Below, piece by piece: positions 25,272 through 36,000 of a stretch of DNA of 64,000 nucleotides (position 1 is the stretch's first letter; every line of letters begins with the position of its first letter). A program made the translations under genes and the position numbers. This DNA comes from Seriola aureovittata. Lineage: Eukaryota > Chordata > Actinopteri > Carangiformes > Carangidae. The notes under the pieces were generated by a model, which did no database searches, had not been told where the DNA came from, and saw nothing but the letters and a program-made list of their open reading frames with translations. The DNA is taken from assembly GCF_021018895.1 (NCBI RefSeq), contig NC_079364.1:10794901-10858900 (forward strand), in the 5' to 3' direction.

Positions 25272-27506
25272 TTCTTTTTCAATATTATTGAAAGTTTGTT
25301 GTTGTGAAAGAGTGTAAGGTGTTGCCAGACTTGTTTTCTGTCAAAATGCAAAATGTAATTTACATAAAAACGGTGGTAAGATACAGTAACTGTAGTGCAG
25401 TCTGTAGAATAGGTCAAAGCATTTCAGTCTCTGAAAGGTATGCAGGAAGTCTCAGATGCTCACTGTTTATTGTACACAATCAATGATTTTTACACTGCCT
25501 GGAGTTTGGTAGTGTTCGTATTATTCATAGGTCACTCATATGAACTTGCTGCTTGCTTTACCAGACCTGCGATTCTAAAAAAAAAAAAGAAGTTCTACTT
25601 TCTCCATAGAAAGATTTCTATAAAGCCTTCTTTTAGCAGGTACAATGTAGCACATAATGAAAGGTAATTTTAAGGGTAAAGCAATTTTAGCTACAATTCA
25701 CTATTAACCAGCAGTTGCTGATGTACACAGGCTATGGTTTAATTACTAGTGGCTAGGTCAAAACCTAGCACACAGCTGGTCCATGACCATTACCAGCGGC
25801 CATGTTTCCGTCTATGTTTTTTTGAACATCCCAGTGCAATAGCATGTGATGTGTTTACAGTAGTGCTACAATGCTATGGCAAAAGGCGAAGCAAACCTAG
25901 AGCACTTTGTGTTCACAATGTACGGGTTACATTAACAGCAACACATACTTGAAACGAACTGAACTGAAACCATCTCTCAAGGTTTGTGCCAGTTTCATTT
26001 TGAAGGAGCAAAAGCCAATGGGGACACTCCAACTCAGTCACGTGGCTTTCGGCTGACCAATGACTAATGATCACTGAGTCATTCAGTCAATCAGTCATAG
26101 ACATTCATGATTATAGGGCTGGTCACGCTGTTGCGGTCCAGCCAAAAATACTGGTAAATTAAAAATCTAAATCTTAAGAACTTTAGTGCTACATCCCATT
26201 GTTAAACTATTAACACTTTATGAAACACTGACAAAAACTTTTGTGATTTTACTTATTCTACATTACAGACTGGGGGCATAGTTTTATTCTTTCATATTAC
26301 TCTACCTCTTTTTATCTTGTGCTCACTGTTGTGTAGGAAGCAGAGAAGTAAGTCCCATTGGCATCTGTTATTTAATTGTTAATGCTAAGCATAAGGTTAT
26401 GTTACTTGTGTTCCATGTTGGCCTCAGTCTCCTTGTTAACATGGGTCCCAGGGTACATTTTGTTACAGTGCTGCATGATTCATCAGTGCAGTCAGGGTCA
26501 GGCGATATATGCACTGTATTTCTCAGGCGTGAAACCAAACACTTAAGACCTCTGTCAGGAGAATACTCGAGCAGTTGACACTATTCTTGGGTTGCTTAAT
26601 GATATCTGGATCACAATACTACAGTTCCTTATTTTAATAAATTATTCTCTCCAATTAGCATTCTTTGAGACTGCAGAGGTCAGCATTTTTGTTGCTTATT
26701 TTTCATAAAAAAGGTTGACAATTTAAAAAACTTAGAGTTTGGTTCAGACCTAGAACACCTAAGTACATTTCAAAAGAATATATATTTTAGTTTTAATAAA
26801 CACAGTCCAGTATATTAATCCATATGGCTGTAAAATCCCCAATGTCTACTCTAGTAAAAAAGTATTTACTAGTATTTCTGAAGTTTTACACTGATCCCCT
26901 TGATGTTTCTATTGTAAAGTGCTGTTCCTAACTTACAAAGCATGCAAGTTTCTTCAACGTAATGCCTATGAAATGTCAAAGATTTTCTTCATCATTTACT
27001 TTGTTATTTTCAGTAAATAAAATCAACAGAGACATTTTTATCATTTACAAAAACACCTCACTCTTCCTACTAGTATTTACTAAAAAAGAGAAGTCTTTCA
27101 ATATTTAAGCCTGGAATTAAATTTATATTATGTACAATTTACAGTCAAACTTAAGAAACATATTACATGTTATCTCTATTGAGGTTGTATGTGCTGCACA
27201 CCAACACAGAATGACAAATAAAAAGTCCTCATAAGAATGAAAATGAAAAGTGTCAATACATTTCTCAAACAAGCCCATGTAGTCTGAACATGTGTGAACA
27301 AGAGCTGAAACTTGAAAATTTTTTGTTCTCATTTTCCACTAAGCCTCTGAAAGCAGAGCATTTCAAAGGTGGAGAACAGTGTGTTAGCAGTTAAAAACTT
27401 ATGGTGAATGATAACGGATGATTCACTGAGATAGAGTCCAAATTTTTCCACAAAACTACATAAATAAATACACAATGTCCCCCTTCAATTTTGCACTTGT
27501 TATAGT
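24251..27506. other. Noncoding stretch, no gene recognised
   Basis: Contains an A-run at 24837-24852 and a TA microsatellite at 25240-25264. 26020-26110 is dense in TGACTAA, TGAGTCATT and CAGTCAATCAGTCAT words (AP-1-like half sites), without a clear promoter. The remainder is AT-rich unique sequence. Confidence 0.4.
25240..25264. repeat. (TA)n microsatellite
   Basis: About twelve TA units followed by a short CA stretch. Confidence 0.9.
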
Positions 27507-28675
27507 CTGTTGGAGACAAGAAAAACTAAGTGAACCCTTTGGAACAACCTCCATTTATGTATAAATTGAAATATGTTTAGATCTTCATCCAATCCAATTC
27601 TGACCAAACACAATCTATATTAACTAAGACCACATATATCCAAATTGAAAACATTCACAGTGTGGGCCGGTAAAAGTATATTAACCCCTCTGCTAATGGC
27701 ATCAGTAACGTAACAAAGAACTTCAGAGTAACAGCTAAAGGCTTAACGGCTTAAAATTATTGTAGCTGGTTAACATCTCTGTTCACAAGTCTACCATACA
27801 CAAATCATGGTTCATGGTTGGATGGAGCATGGTGTGCTGCCATTGACACCTTGAAGGAAACTGTAGCTCTCCGAAGACATTTTGCTGCGCCCCTGAAGTT
27901 TGCATAAGAGCCCCATTACACTCCAGAACACTACTGAGATGTTTTATGGACCGATTGTTAGAATTGATTGGGAAAAAGATGCAACAGTGCATATGGTGTA
28001 AAAAGGGCACTGCATACAAACATTAAAAGATCATCCCAGAGGTGAAGTACAGTGGAGAGAACATCGTAATCTGGGGCTGCTTTGCTGCCTCTGGGTCGGG
28101 ACAGTTTACCATCATCGCAAGGAAAATTAATTCCAAAGTTTATCAAGGTATCTTACAGGATAATGTCAGTGTGGCTGTCTGACACCTAAAACTCAGTAGA
28201 TCGGTGATGATACAGCACAATAAAACATCAAAACGTCAAAGTAAATCTACTAGAGATTGACTTCAAACAAAGAAAATCCACCTTTTTGAGAGCCCCAGTC
28301 AAAGCCCAGACCTTAATCCAGTAACAATGCTGTGGAATGACCTGCGGAGAGCTGCTCACACCAGACATCCTAAGAATATGGCAATATGATGCAGTTCTAT
28401 AAGGAAGAATGGTCCTAAATTCATCCTGACCATTGTGCAGGTCTGAGCAGCAGCTACTGAAAGAGCTTGGTTGTGGTTATTGCTGCCAAAGGAGGTTCAA
28501 CATGTTACAAAATCCAAGGGTGTACTTACCTCTTCCACCAGCACTGTGAATGGGTGTGTTCTATAAAGACACAAAACAATTACAATTGTTTGTGTGATAT
28601 TAACTTAGAGACACTGTGTTTGTCTTCATTTGTAATTGTAATTCCAAAGGATTCACATACTTTTTCTTGCCACTT
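27507..28675 (+). mobile_element. Tc1-like DNA transposon, decayed
   Basis: The left end reads ACAAGAAAAACTAAGTGAAC then CCTTTGGAA. The right end, reverse-complemented, reads GTGGCAAGAAAAAGTATG then TGAATCCTTTGGAA. These are terminal inverted repeats of the fish Tc1-like family whose canonical end is CAGTGGCAAGAAAAAGTATG. Length is about 1.17 kb, shorter than intact Tc1 elements (about 1.6 kb). Between the ends lie broken pieces of a DDE transposase in plus orientation (see next entry). No function is expected. A second copy lies at 50.1 kb in the opposite orientation. Confidence 0.85.
27815..28420 (+). pseudogene. Tc1-like transposase remnant
   Basis: Motifs of the Tc1 DDE transposase appear in order but in several frames. 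IVIWGCFAASGSGQFTII (about 28060-28115) corresponds to the conserved WGCF region, and SPSQSPDLNPVTMLWNDLRR (about 28295-28354) corresponds to the conserved SPDLNPIE-LW block near the C-terminus. In intact family members the catalytic glutamate follows SPDLNPI. Here the matching residue is T (PVT), so the third acidic residue is lost. Several stops and frame changes interrupt the frame, and the N-terminal DNA-binding half is mostly missing. Confidence 0.8.
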
Positions 28676-29640
28676 TTATTATTTAAATGATCACACTATT
28701 ATTACTGTACTTCTATTGATCTGACAGGATCAGTACAGTGTGTCTTATGTATTAATAAGTATCTTCATCATCACCATTAAACCCACTAAAAAGGTATGAA
28801 CAAAACTGAAAAAGGTCCCATATTCCCTATGAACTGTTCACACCATGAAACAAAAGAGGGAAAGTAAAATAAAAAAAGTCAAATTAGTTCAATTCTGAAA
28901 CCTAAGGAATAAATAAAGCAATTAAACTTTAAAGCGAATGAATTAGCTAAACAAGAACAGCTGGAAGTGAAATAGAATAAAATTAAATATTTAAAATGCC
29001 CTAAGGTAAAAATGAGGTATGCTTTACATTGTAATGCATGTTATTCCCCGTTGCAGTTGCACAGTGAAAAAAAAACAGGATTTTCAAATTCAGTGAAAAC
29101 ATCCAAATAACTCACTCTCCACGGAATTGTGTCAGTAACAGCTGACAATTCTGCCATAATTGAAAACAACTAGAAAAACTCAGCTACAGAACAGACCATT
29201 CTCCATTTCTATCCTATAGAATGGTTGAAATGTAACATGGAGACTTCAGGTGACCATACTTTCAGCATCCTTCACACAACACATTAAATGACATCCAGAA
29301 TGTCTATATTATTACTTTAATAGTCAAAGAACTGCTGAAGAATCCACATTTATAGACTATAACCTTTAGGAAATGTTTATGATGTTGTTTGATCAGTTAA
29401 CCACTTATAATTAATTTCAGGTTTTGAAGGATGTAATATGAAATCCACACTTGTATTATTCCCATCTGTCATTATTAGTGCCATTATGTTCATATGTTGT
29501 TCCATGTAATGTTTTATGGTCATGGTGGAAGACGGACGTGCGAGTTTATAGGTAAACTCTAGAAATAAACAATTCATAAGTTCTGTGGAAAATTACTCTC
29601 TTCTCCAAGTTTTAACATAGGAGAAGACGGGTGACGCCAT
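28676..29640. other. Noncoding stretch, no gene recognised
   Basis: AT-rich unique sequence with no repeat or coding signal that I can name. Confidence 0.4.
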
Positions 29641-30560
29641 GAAATGTGCCCCCAGCCCCCAGGGGATAAAATAGTTATGATCAATTAACACATTGCTCTT
29701 AACTCTCAGCAAAAGCTCTTAGGTTCTAGCTTTTAGCCAAGGCTCTAAACCATTTTGCACTTTATCGTTTTGTGCGCGTCCTTTGTTCTTTCTTTACCAA
29801 GTGCTCCAAGTAACATTCTTTTTATTTTTTTATTTTTATAAGACAAGGCAAGACCAACTGAACCAAAACAACAGAACTGCGTCAGAGTAATTTTTGTAAC
29901 TTTTTAATTATTATCAAGTTTTCGTTTTTGAAGATTTTTGACAGTTTTAGAGTCATCTGGTCAATGGCAGTCTCCTCTAAGGTTATCCAGCCATTAGAGT
30001 TTATTTCATATCAACCCGCAATAGATGCCTGCAGATAACACATCTGGCCACGACCGCCAGCAGAGAAGCCTACCAGAAATCAAGAGTGCTCGAGAAAGAA
30101 AGTCTCCTGGTAAACTCCACCAGAGCAGAACCGCTGAGACACCAGCAGAATCCGTCACCATGATAACGGAATACAGCCTCCAGGCGAATCCACCTGGATA
30201 CCGCATCTCCAGGGTTACCACAGCAACCTCAGCCACCTGGGTTCCAGCCAAGGGTCTCCAGCTACAGTTCAACTCACAGTAGGCCAGTCTTAACACTCTG
30301 CTCATGACTGGGTTGATGTCGAAATATAGCAATATTTAATCATCAAATCTCATTCGTAGACGTAGTGATAATTAGCTGTATAGCAATAACATATTCTTTC
30401 CCACCATTTCATTTCATTACTATTTTTATCTTCATGATAACTTCATGTTGCATTTACTCTGTAGATAGTAGTTTAGTTAATAATTTACACTCAGTCATTG
30501 TCCTGTTGTGTTCTTTTGAAGTACAGACTGGAAATCCATTTAATCGAGAAGTCATGGCTT
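29641..30560. other. GC-rich block of unknown origin, possibly an LTR-element leader
   Basis: At 29645-29670 GCCCCCAGCCCCCAGG is followed by GGATAAAATAG, TATA-like. At 30025-30282 the sequence is much GC-richer than its surroundings, and a true ATG frame of 85 codons is open on the plus strand (starts MPADNTSGHDRQQ, ends GLQLQFNSQ) with a 108-codon frame on the other strand. Neither resembles a family known to me. Abrupt composition change next to LINE debris suggests a mobile element piece, such as an LTR and leader. An isolated host exon is the alternative. Confidence 0.3.
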
Positions 30561-30609
30561 CTGATATGAGACTGATCACATTAATCAATGAAGTAATTCA
30601 TTGCTGTCC

Positions 30610-31250
30610 TCCCCGAGGACTGGTGCCCCCTTTCAACGAGAGGAAATTCTAAATTGTGGTGTTCATGCTACAATCTTCTTCCCAAGATATTTAAATGATT
30701 TTACTTGTTCTACCAGCTGTCCTTTGATAATGAGGGGTTGGAAAAGAGGTGGTCATTGCAAGTCTGATTTCTCCCTGCTTCAAAAGCTGCTTAGCTTTGG
30801 TGATATTCAGCTCAAGACAGATTTCCCGAAATGTCCTGACTGTATTCAGCTAAAGCAGTGGTGCCAGTCAGGTGGGCTACTAGGGCCATGTCATCTGCGT
30901 ACTTTAAAGTGTCATTCCTCCACTGTTGCAGGAAGTGTTGTTGGTGTACACAGAGAACAAAATGATAGATAAAATACAACCTTGAGGCAGCACTGTGTTT
31001 AAAACCAACTTACTGGATTTAAAGCCCTTCACAAGCACCTGTTGTGGCCTGTCCTGTAAAAAACTTTTAATCCATAAAACCAGTGTCAGGTTGACCTGAA
31101 GCTCCACTAGGTGGTGCAGTAGAATGTTTGTGTGTACAGTGCTAAAAGCAGAAGAGAAGTCCATGTATAACATCCTATGTGGGGTTGTGTTGAGTCGAAT
31201 AGGTCTGGCAACATACACTCCTGTACTGAACCTGGAGAAAATGATCACTT
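30610..31250 (-). pseudogene. LINE reverse transcriptase remnant (CR1/L2/Rex1 group)
   Basis: On the minus strand the frame 31248-30904 carries reverse-transcriptase blocks in order: LYMDFSSAFSTVHTNILLHH (first catalytic Asp region), SFLQDRPQQVLVKG, and LPQGCILSIILFSVYTNN. It then stops, but a one-base frame shift restores the catalytic block KYADDMALVAHLTG at about 30900-30860. Further down, VEQVKSFKYLG (about 30710-30680) is the thumb-region motif of these LINEs. The sequence shows a 5'-truncated, frameshifted copy. The group assignment is from motif resemblance, and the exact clade (Rex1 or L2) is not settled. Confidence 0.8.
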
Positions 31251-31349
31251 AAGAATTTACTTGTTTTCTGGATGGAAATCGACTTGCCACTGTTTAACAC
31301 CACTACTAACACAACAACACAGATTGTACTTGTATTACACTGTGTCTAT

Positions 31350-31690
31350 ATCACTACTAAGAGGAGAGAGCATATCACACATTCTTAGCTGTGTTGCACT
31401 GGCTGTAGCTGCAGTTCAGGGTTGAGTTTAAGATTTTACTATTCATGTTTAACACAATGAGTAGTCTCGCTCCCAGCAATATTATTGAGCTTTTACGTCC
31501 CTACGAGCCCAATGATGCCTGAGATCGTCACGAAGGTCACTCTTAGCTGTACCAAAATCTAATTTGAAAACGCAGGGTGACCTTGCTTTCGCTATTAAGA
31601 CTGCAAAGTTTTGGAATGACCTCCCTGAGGAGAACATGTTTCACTGACAAGTTTTAAATCTCTTTTTCAAACTTAAGACTTGCTTTGTCT
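31350..31690 (+). pseudogene. L2-like LINE ORF2 C-terminus remnant
   Basis: The plus strand encodes, across frame changes, RREHIT, HWL, FKILLFMFNTMSSLAPSNII, ELLRPYEP, LRSSRRSLLAVPKSNLKT, and AFAIKTAKFWNDLPEE. This order (LHWLPV, FKILL, LAPSY, ELL-PY, LRSS, VP, A-WN-LP) is the conserved extreme C-terminus of fish L2-type LINE ORF2. One stop follows HWL and one splits PND-LRSS by frameshift. It faces the Rex1/L2-like remnant to its left, so two independent 5'-truncated insertions lie next to each other. Confidence 0.75.
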
Positions 31691-32365
31691 TAACCCACTT
31701 ACACCTACAGAACTAAAAACTAAACTACTTTAATGGTTATATACATTGGTTATTATCAGGTGCCCCACAGGTCGAAGACGCATACTATGTGGCAGTAAAG
31801 TCTCCAGGTTCCCCTCTCTATTGAAATTAATGTTATGAAAAAAAGAGGCAGCCATTCGATGCAAGAAATCTCATTATGTGCACAAAAAGCGATCACCAAG
31901 AAGAATACAAAAAAGGAGGTTTAGAGTAGCAGCTACTCAGATTGAAGTGTGTTTGGTGCTCTACCACAGTAACATTATGGTGACGAGTGGAATTTGAAAT
32001 GGTACCTTAGCTAAAGTTAGACTCCATGGAAATAACATTAATACCTAACGTTACACTCAAATTGTGATAGCTAGCTTGAGTTTGCGAAGTCAAAACAACT
32101 CAACCTTATCAAGCATGATTAACAGCCCCAAACCTGACAGTGTCATATAAGCCAAACGTCCCAGAGACGGACCTCTTCAGTCCTCACTCTTCTTGTTTTT
32201 GACAACTCAAAAGGCATAGTTCTCATTCTTGACTCTGTCCTTGCACTTTGCCCACCCCCCAGAAAATTCAAAACTCACCAGATCAACATAAATGACACGA
32301 ATGGCCTATTTTGGATTCAAAATGGCAATCTTCACCTCACTGAAAGGTGACAAGTTTGTACCCCT
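31691..32365. other. Noncoding stretch, no gene recognised
   Basis: Unique AT-rich sequence. The first 100 bases could be the 3' UTR of the LINE piece that ends at about 31690. Confidence 0.4.
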
Positions 32366-32405
32366 AGAGACAGAGACAGAGAGAGAGAGATAGAGATAGA
32401 GAGAT

Positions 32406-32439
<34 letters not shown>

Positions 32440-32441
32440 GG
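32366..32441. repeat. (GA)n / (GATA) simple repeat
   Basis: A GA dinucleotide tract with interspersed GATAGA units, purine-rich on the plus strand. Confidence 0.95.
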
Positions 32442-32539
32442 GTATATTAATTTGTGTTTATGTGTTTTCAAAATTTTGAAATCACAATCATTGGGTCAGT
32501 AATCTTACTTTCCTCGCTCTGTTTGCATTTCTGTTTGCA

Positions 32540-32551
32540 GGGGGGGGGGGG
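32540..32551. repeat. G12 homopolymer
   Basis: Twelve consecutive G, rare in DNA this AT-rich. Could form a G-structure or be an assembly-sensitive site. Confidence 0.9.
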
Positions 32552-32957
32552 TTGACACCCTTCAATGACTGAAAATAAATCTGTAATACATTTTGGCAAG
32601 GCAATTAATATTGCAACAGGAGAAGCCGTTTCAGAGGTCCATCAAAAAATGCACTGAATAATTAATCCTGAAAGCTAAGTTCAAAACCAATCCATGCTTG
32701 TAGTTACTGCTCAGTGAGTGAGCTGCCAGATTTTGGCCATAAGAGATATGCACTGTAAGTATGTCTGGATTAATGGATAACTCACATGCAAAAATCACAT
32801 ACAGGGCCCACAATAATACTGATTCCATTTCACAGGAAAAAAACTTTACAGACAAAATAGGTGAATTGATGATGTATGAAGGGAAATTATATGATTTAAA
32901 TGTTTCAAAAGTATATGAGATTGTTTTATTTGAATATGTTAAGTATTTAGAATTTAC

Positions 32958-32958
<1 letters not shown>

Positions 32959-33008
<50 letters not shown>
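32959..33008. repeat. (TA)n microsatellite
   Basis: About 25 TA units. It makes a false Tyr-Ile open frame that is not a gene. Confidence 0.95.
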
Positions 33009-33009
<1 letters not shown>

Positions 33010-36000
33010 CACTAAAATTGCGCAGTAGATCATGACTGTTTACAGTTTTCAACATTAAAAAAAAACCCACACCCAGCGTTCACAGAGCTGTTCTATATAT
33101 CATTCTAAAATAACAGCTCAGGGTTTCAGTTCCGTGCTGTAATGACCTCTTAGTGCTATCGTTTTTTTTGCCAAATGACAACTGTACTTTACTTTTTTCA
33201 CAGAGTAATGTTTGTTCAGGCAGGACAGACACATCATGAGCTGCTAATTTATCAGCTGATCACTATGTATGCAAACCACAATCCATCCAAAAAACATTCT
33301 TGCTACACCAACCTCTGCACACTCTGTTGCTTGTTAAAGCTTTATCTCCACCTACCCAGCGTCCACCTGTGCCAGCTACTCTACTTGAGCCTATGGTAGC
33401 TCTTAAAGTGATAACACAGCACAGTGTTGCTACCCTGCTGATGCTCATTATGCCCCTGCTATACCAACAGCATGGTTGCTGGATAAGCAGGGAAAAGCTT
33501 AATGCAGAGCAATGAATGCCAAACACAACTGCATCACCCTTTGTTGTTATAAATGGTTTATCTTGTGATTAGAGTATTCATGACTGAATAATGTTTGACG
33601 ACAGGTTTGTTTTAAATGAAACAGTGTCTCTGCCATGCGACATTAGTCACCAAATTTCTCCACCATTTATTCACTATGCAGCACTGCAAGCAACAAGCTA
33701 AAATTGAATACATTTTGAGCCAAATAGCCTTTTCTGCAAGGTCTGAGCATTCTACTTTTATGAGGCCTTTTTGAATTCACATATGTTAAAAGAAGAGCAC
33801 AGTGATCCCCATGCTTTCTACAATTCTGACTTGGGCCCACTGATTTCCATTGGCTTTGCTAAGAAATTATAGAATCAGCATTACATGGTTTCTTCCCAGC
33901 ATTAATTTCAAAGACTGGCATATAACACTTTTACCATGTAAACATGCTGCTTTGATAAACTCATGAGTACGAACACAGATTTTGTTATCCGTTACTGTCA
34001 ATGTACAGTATATGGAACTAAATGCACTCTGTCCTAGCATCTGTGGCTGTATGCTTCATGTAGCCTCTCACTCCCGGAGCGCTCAAATGACGGCAGCATT
34101 TTGCTCCTTCTCACCTCTGTGAACACAGGGTGTATATAACTTTCATGCAGGCAAATCTGCCTTTACTAGTAATGTTGAAACAACATGCAATGAGCTGTAT
34201 CATATTTTGACATACTTTTAAGTTAAAATGGTGTGTTAATGTAATGGGTTATCAGCTAGGCAATTTATGGTCAATCTGTGGTGATATAAGTATGTTTTGA
34301 ACATGAGCATGACCTAATGGTATACACAGCAAATGGTGTATGCAGTAAATATTTAAGTGTTAATAGTTTTGTTTGTTTTTTTAAGCTTAAATATTTACCT
34401 CTGTTTACTTACTTATGTAGCTATTAGAACAAATAATAACTAAACAAAAACTATAATTAATACTGTATGTTGTAATGGTATAAATTTACAAACAAACTGA
34501 TTTATAATTTATTGTTTATGCCTAATTTCCATTAGTGTCACAAATGTTTAGTTATTATAACTTAAACTATGTTCATGAATATGACTTTTCACATAATATG
34601 AATGCATGTTTTGGTCATAGCTTTGCAATAGTTATATTGCACAAGATACAGTTTAATTCTCTGTAAGACTAATTTACAGAAACTTTTTCCAAACTGATCT
34701 TGCTGTCTCGCCAGCCAGAATAAAAAAGGATGACTTCCAACACGAATCTACCTAATAATACTTGCCATACAACTCAACCTACCAGTTGGATCAATGTTTG
34801 AGGAAACATAAGCACCGTAGTCAATATCAATGCTTGGCTAACTGTATTTCTATAGATTTGTACTGTGTGCCCAAGGAGCCAGAACAATTCAATTATTACT
34901 TTATGAGAACCTTCAAAACTATAAGATGGACAAACTAGTACATTTCTGAATCACTGCTATTTAGGTGGCATAGTCCTATTCTGTTAGGGTGGATGTAACA
35001 TTTGGTCAATTTCAGTATGTAATTGCAAATAACAAATAAAATCTGGTTTATCCCAATAGCTTCAGTTTAAGGAGTAGCAATGAGCTTGTATTACACAGTG
35101 CTCCTGTACAGCCTTTATTGGTATACATCTGCATTACATTCAGAAATCTTTATTGATGGTGAAACAGAACACCTAGGCCCAATTAATTTCCTTTTCTTAG
35201 GATCTGAATCCTAACCCTGAACCCCTTCATTCAGGTTGTACAAATATGCTGCTTAGTTATGCAGTCCTGCACATGAGTCCCTGCAAATGTGAAATGACAG
35301 ACTTAGCCAAAGGGATGACCCACTGGCAGCTCACTGTCATTGGCTTTCCCCCTGTGGATTAATTTGTCATGAACATTAGGGATATCATCCTTCAAGTCAG
35401 CCAATGAAAGTCATGGGATTGGCAGATAAAGGGCATGGGGGATTTCAAGAGGGTAGATTCACAGGGCTTTGTATATATTAGAGTGTGACATAAAGCCTGG
35501 AGCTAGTGTGTACTGCTCCGCTTCAAGGTAATGGATACCTGTCTTCTTAATCGTGTCCCCACAGAGCTGAGGAGAGTGAGGAGGGAGAAGGATACATTGT
35601 TAAAGGGATGCAGTAATGGGCATCCCTGTACAACCGTCTGAGATTTGGACAAAATAAAGACCAGATATAGTAAATACCCTCTTGTTGCCTTTCAACGTGA
35701 TTTCTGCAATGTTGTCAGTAAACTACACGTGCAGAGGTGAAATATAATTGTACATTCATACATGTTTTTAATAGTAATACCAACAATCTTTATGCACCAG
35801 TTAAGCCTCCAGCTTTCATGAGCCTGCAGCAGGACTGACATTTACCATAACAAACAAATATTTTACTCAGGACTTGGTGGAGACTAAAATAGAGCTAAAA
35901 GGAGAGTGAATATTGCATTTACACTTATTAAGTGGGAAGACCCACTATAGCAAATGAATGCTATGTTATATGTAATATGTTTGCCATAATGTCAGTATTG

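Noticed and set aside
30006..30332. 108-codon frame, minus strand
   Set aside because: Antisense of the GC-rich block at 30025-30282; at most one of the two can be real and neither is supported.
32761..33009. 82-codon frame ending in Tyr-Ile repeats
   Set aside because: Its C-terminal third is just the TA microsatellite.
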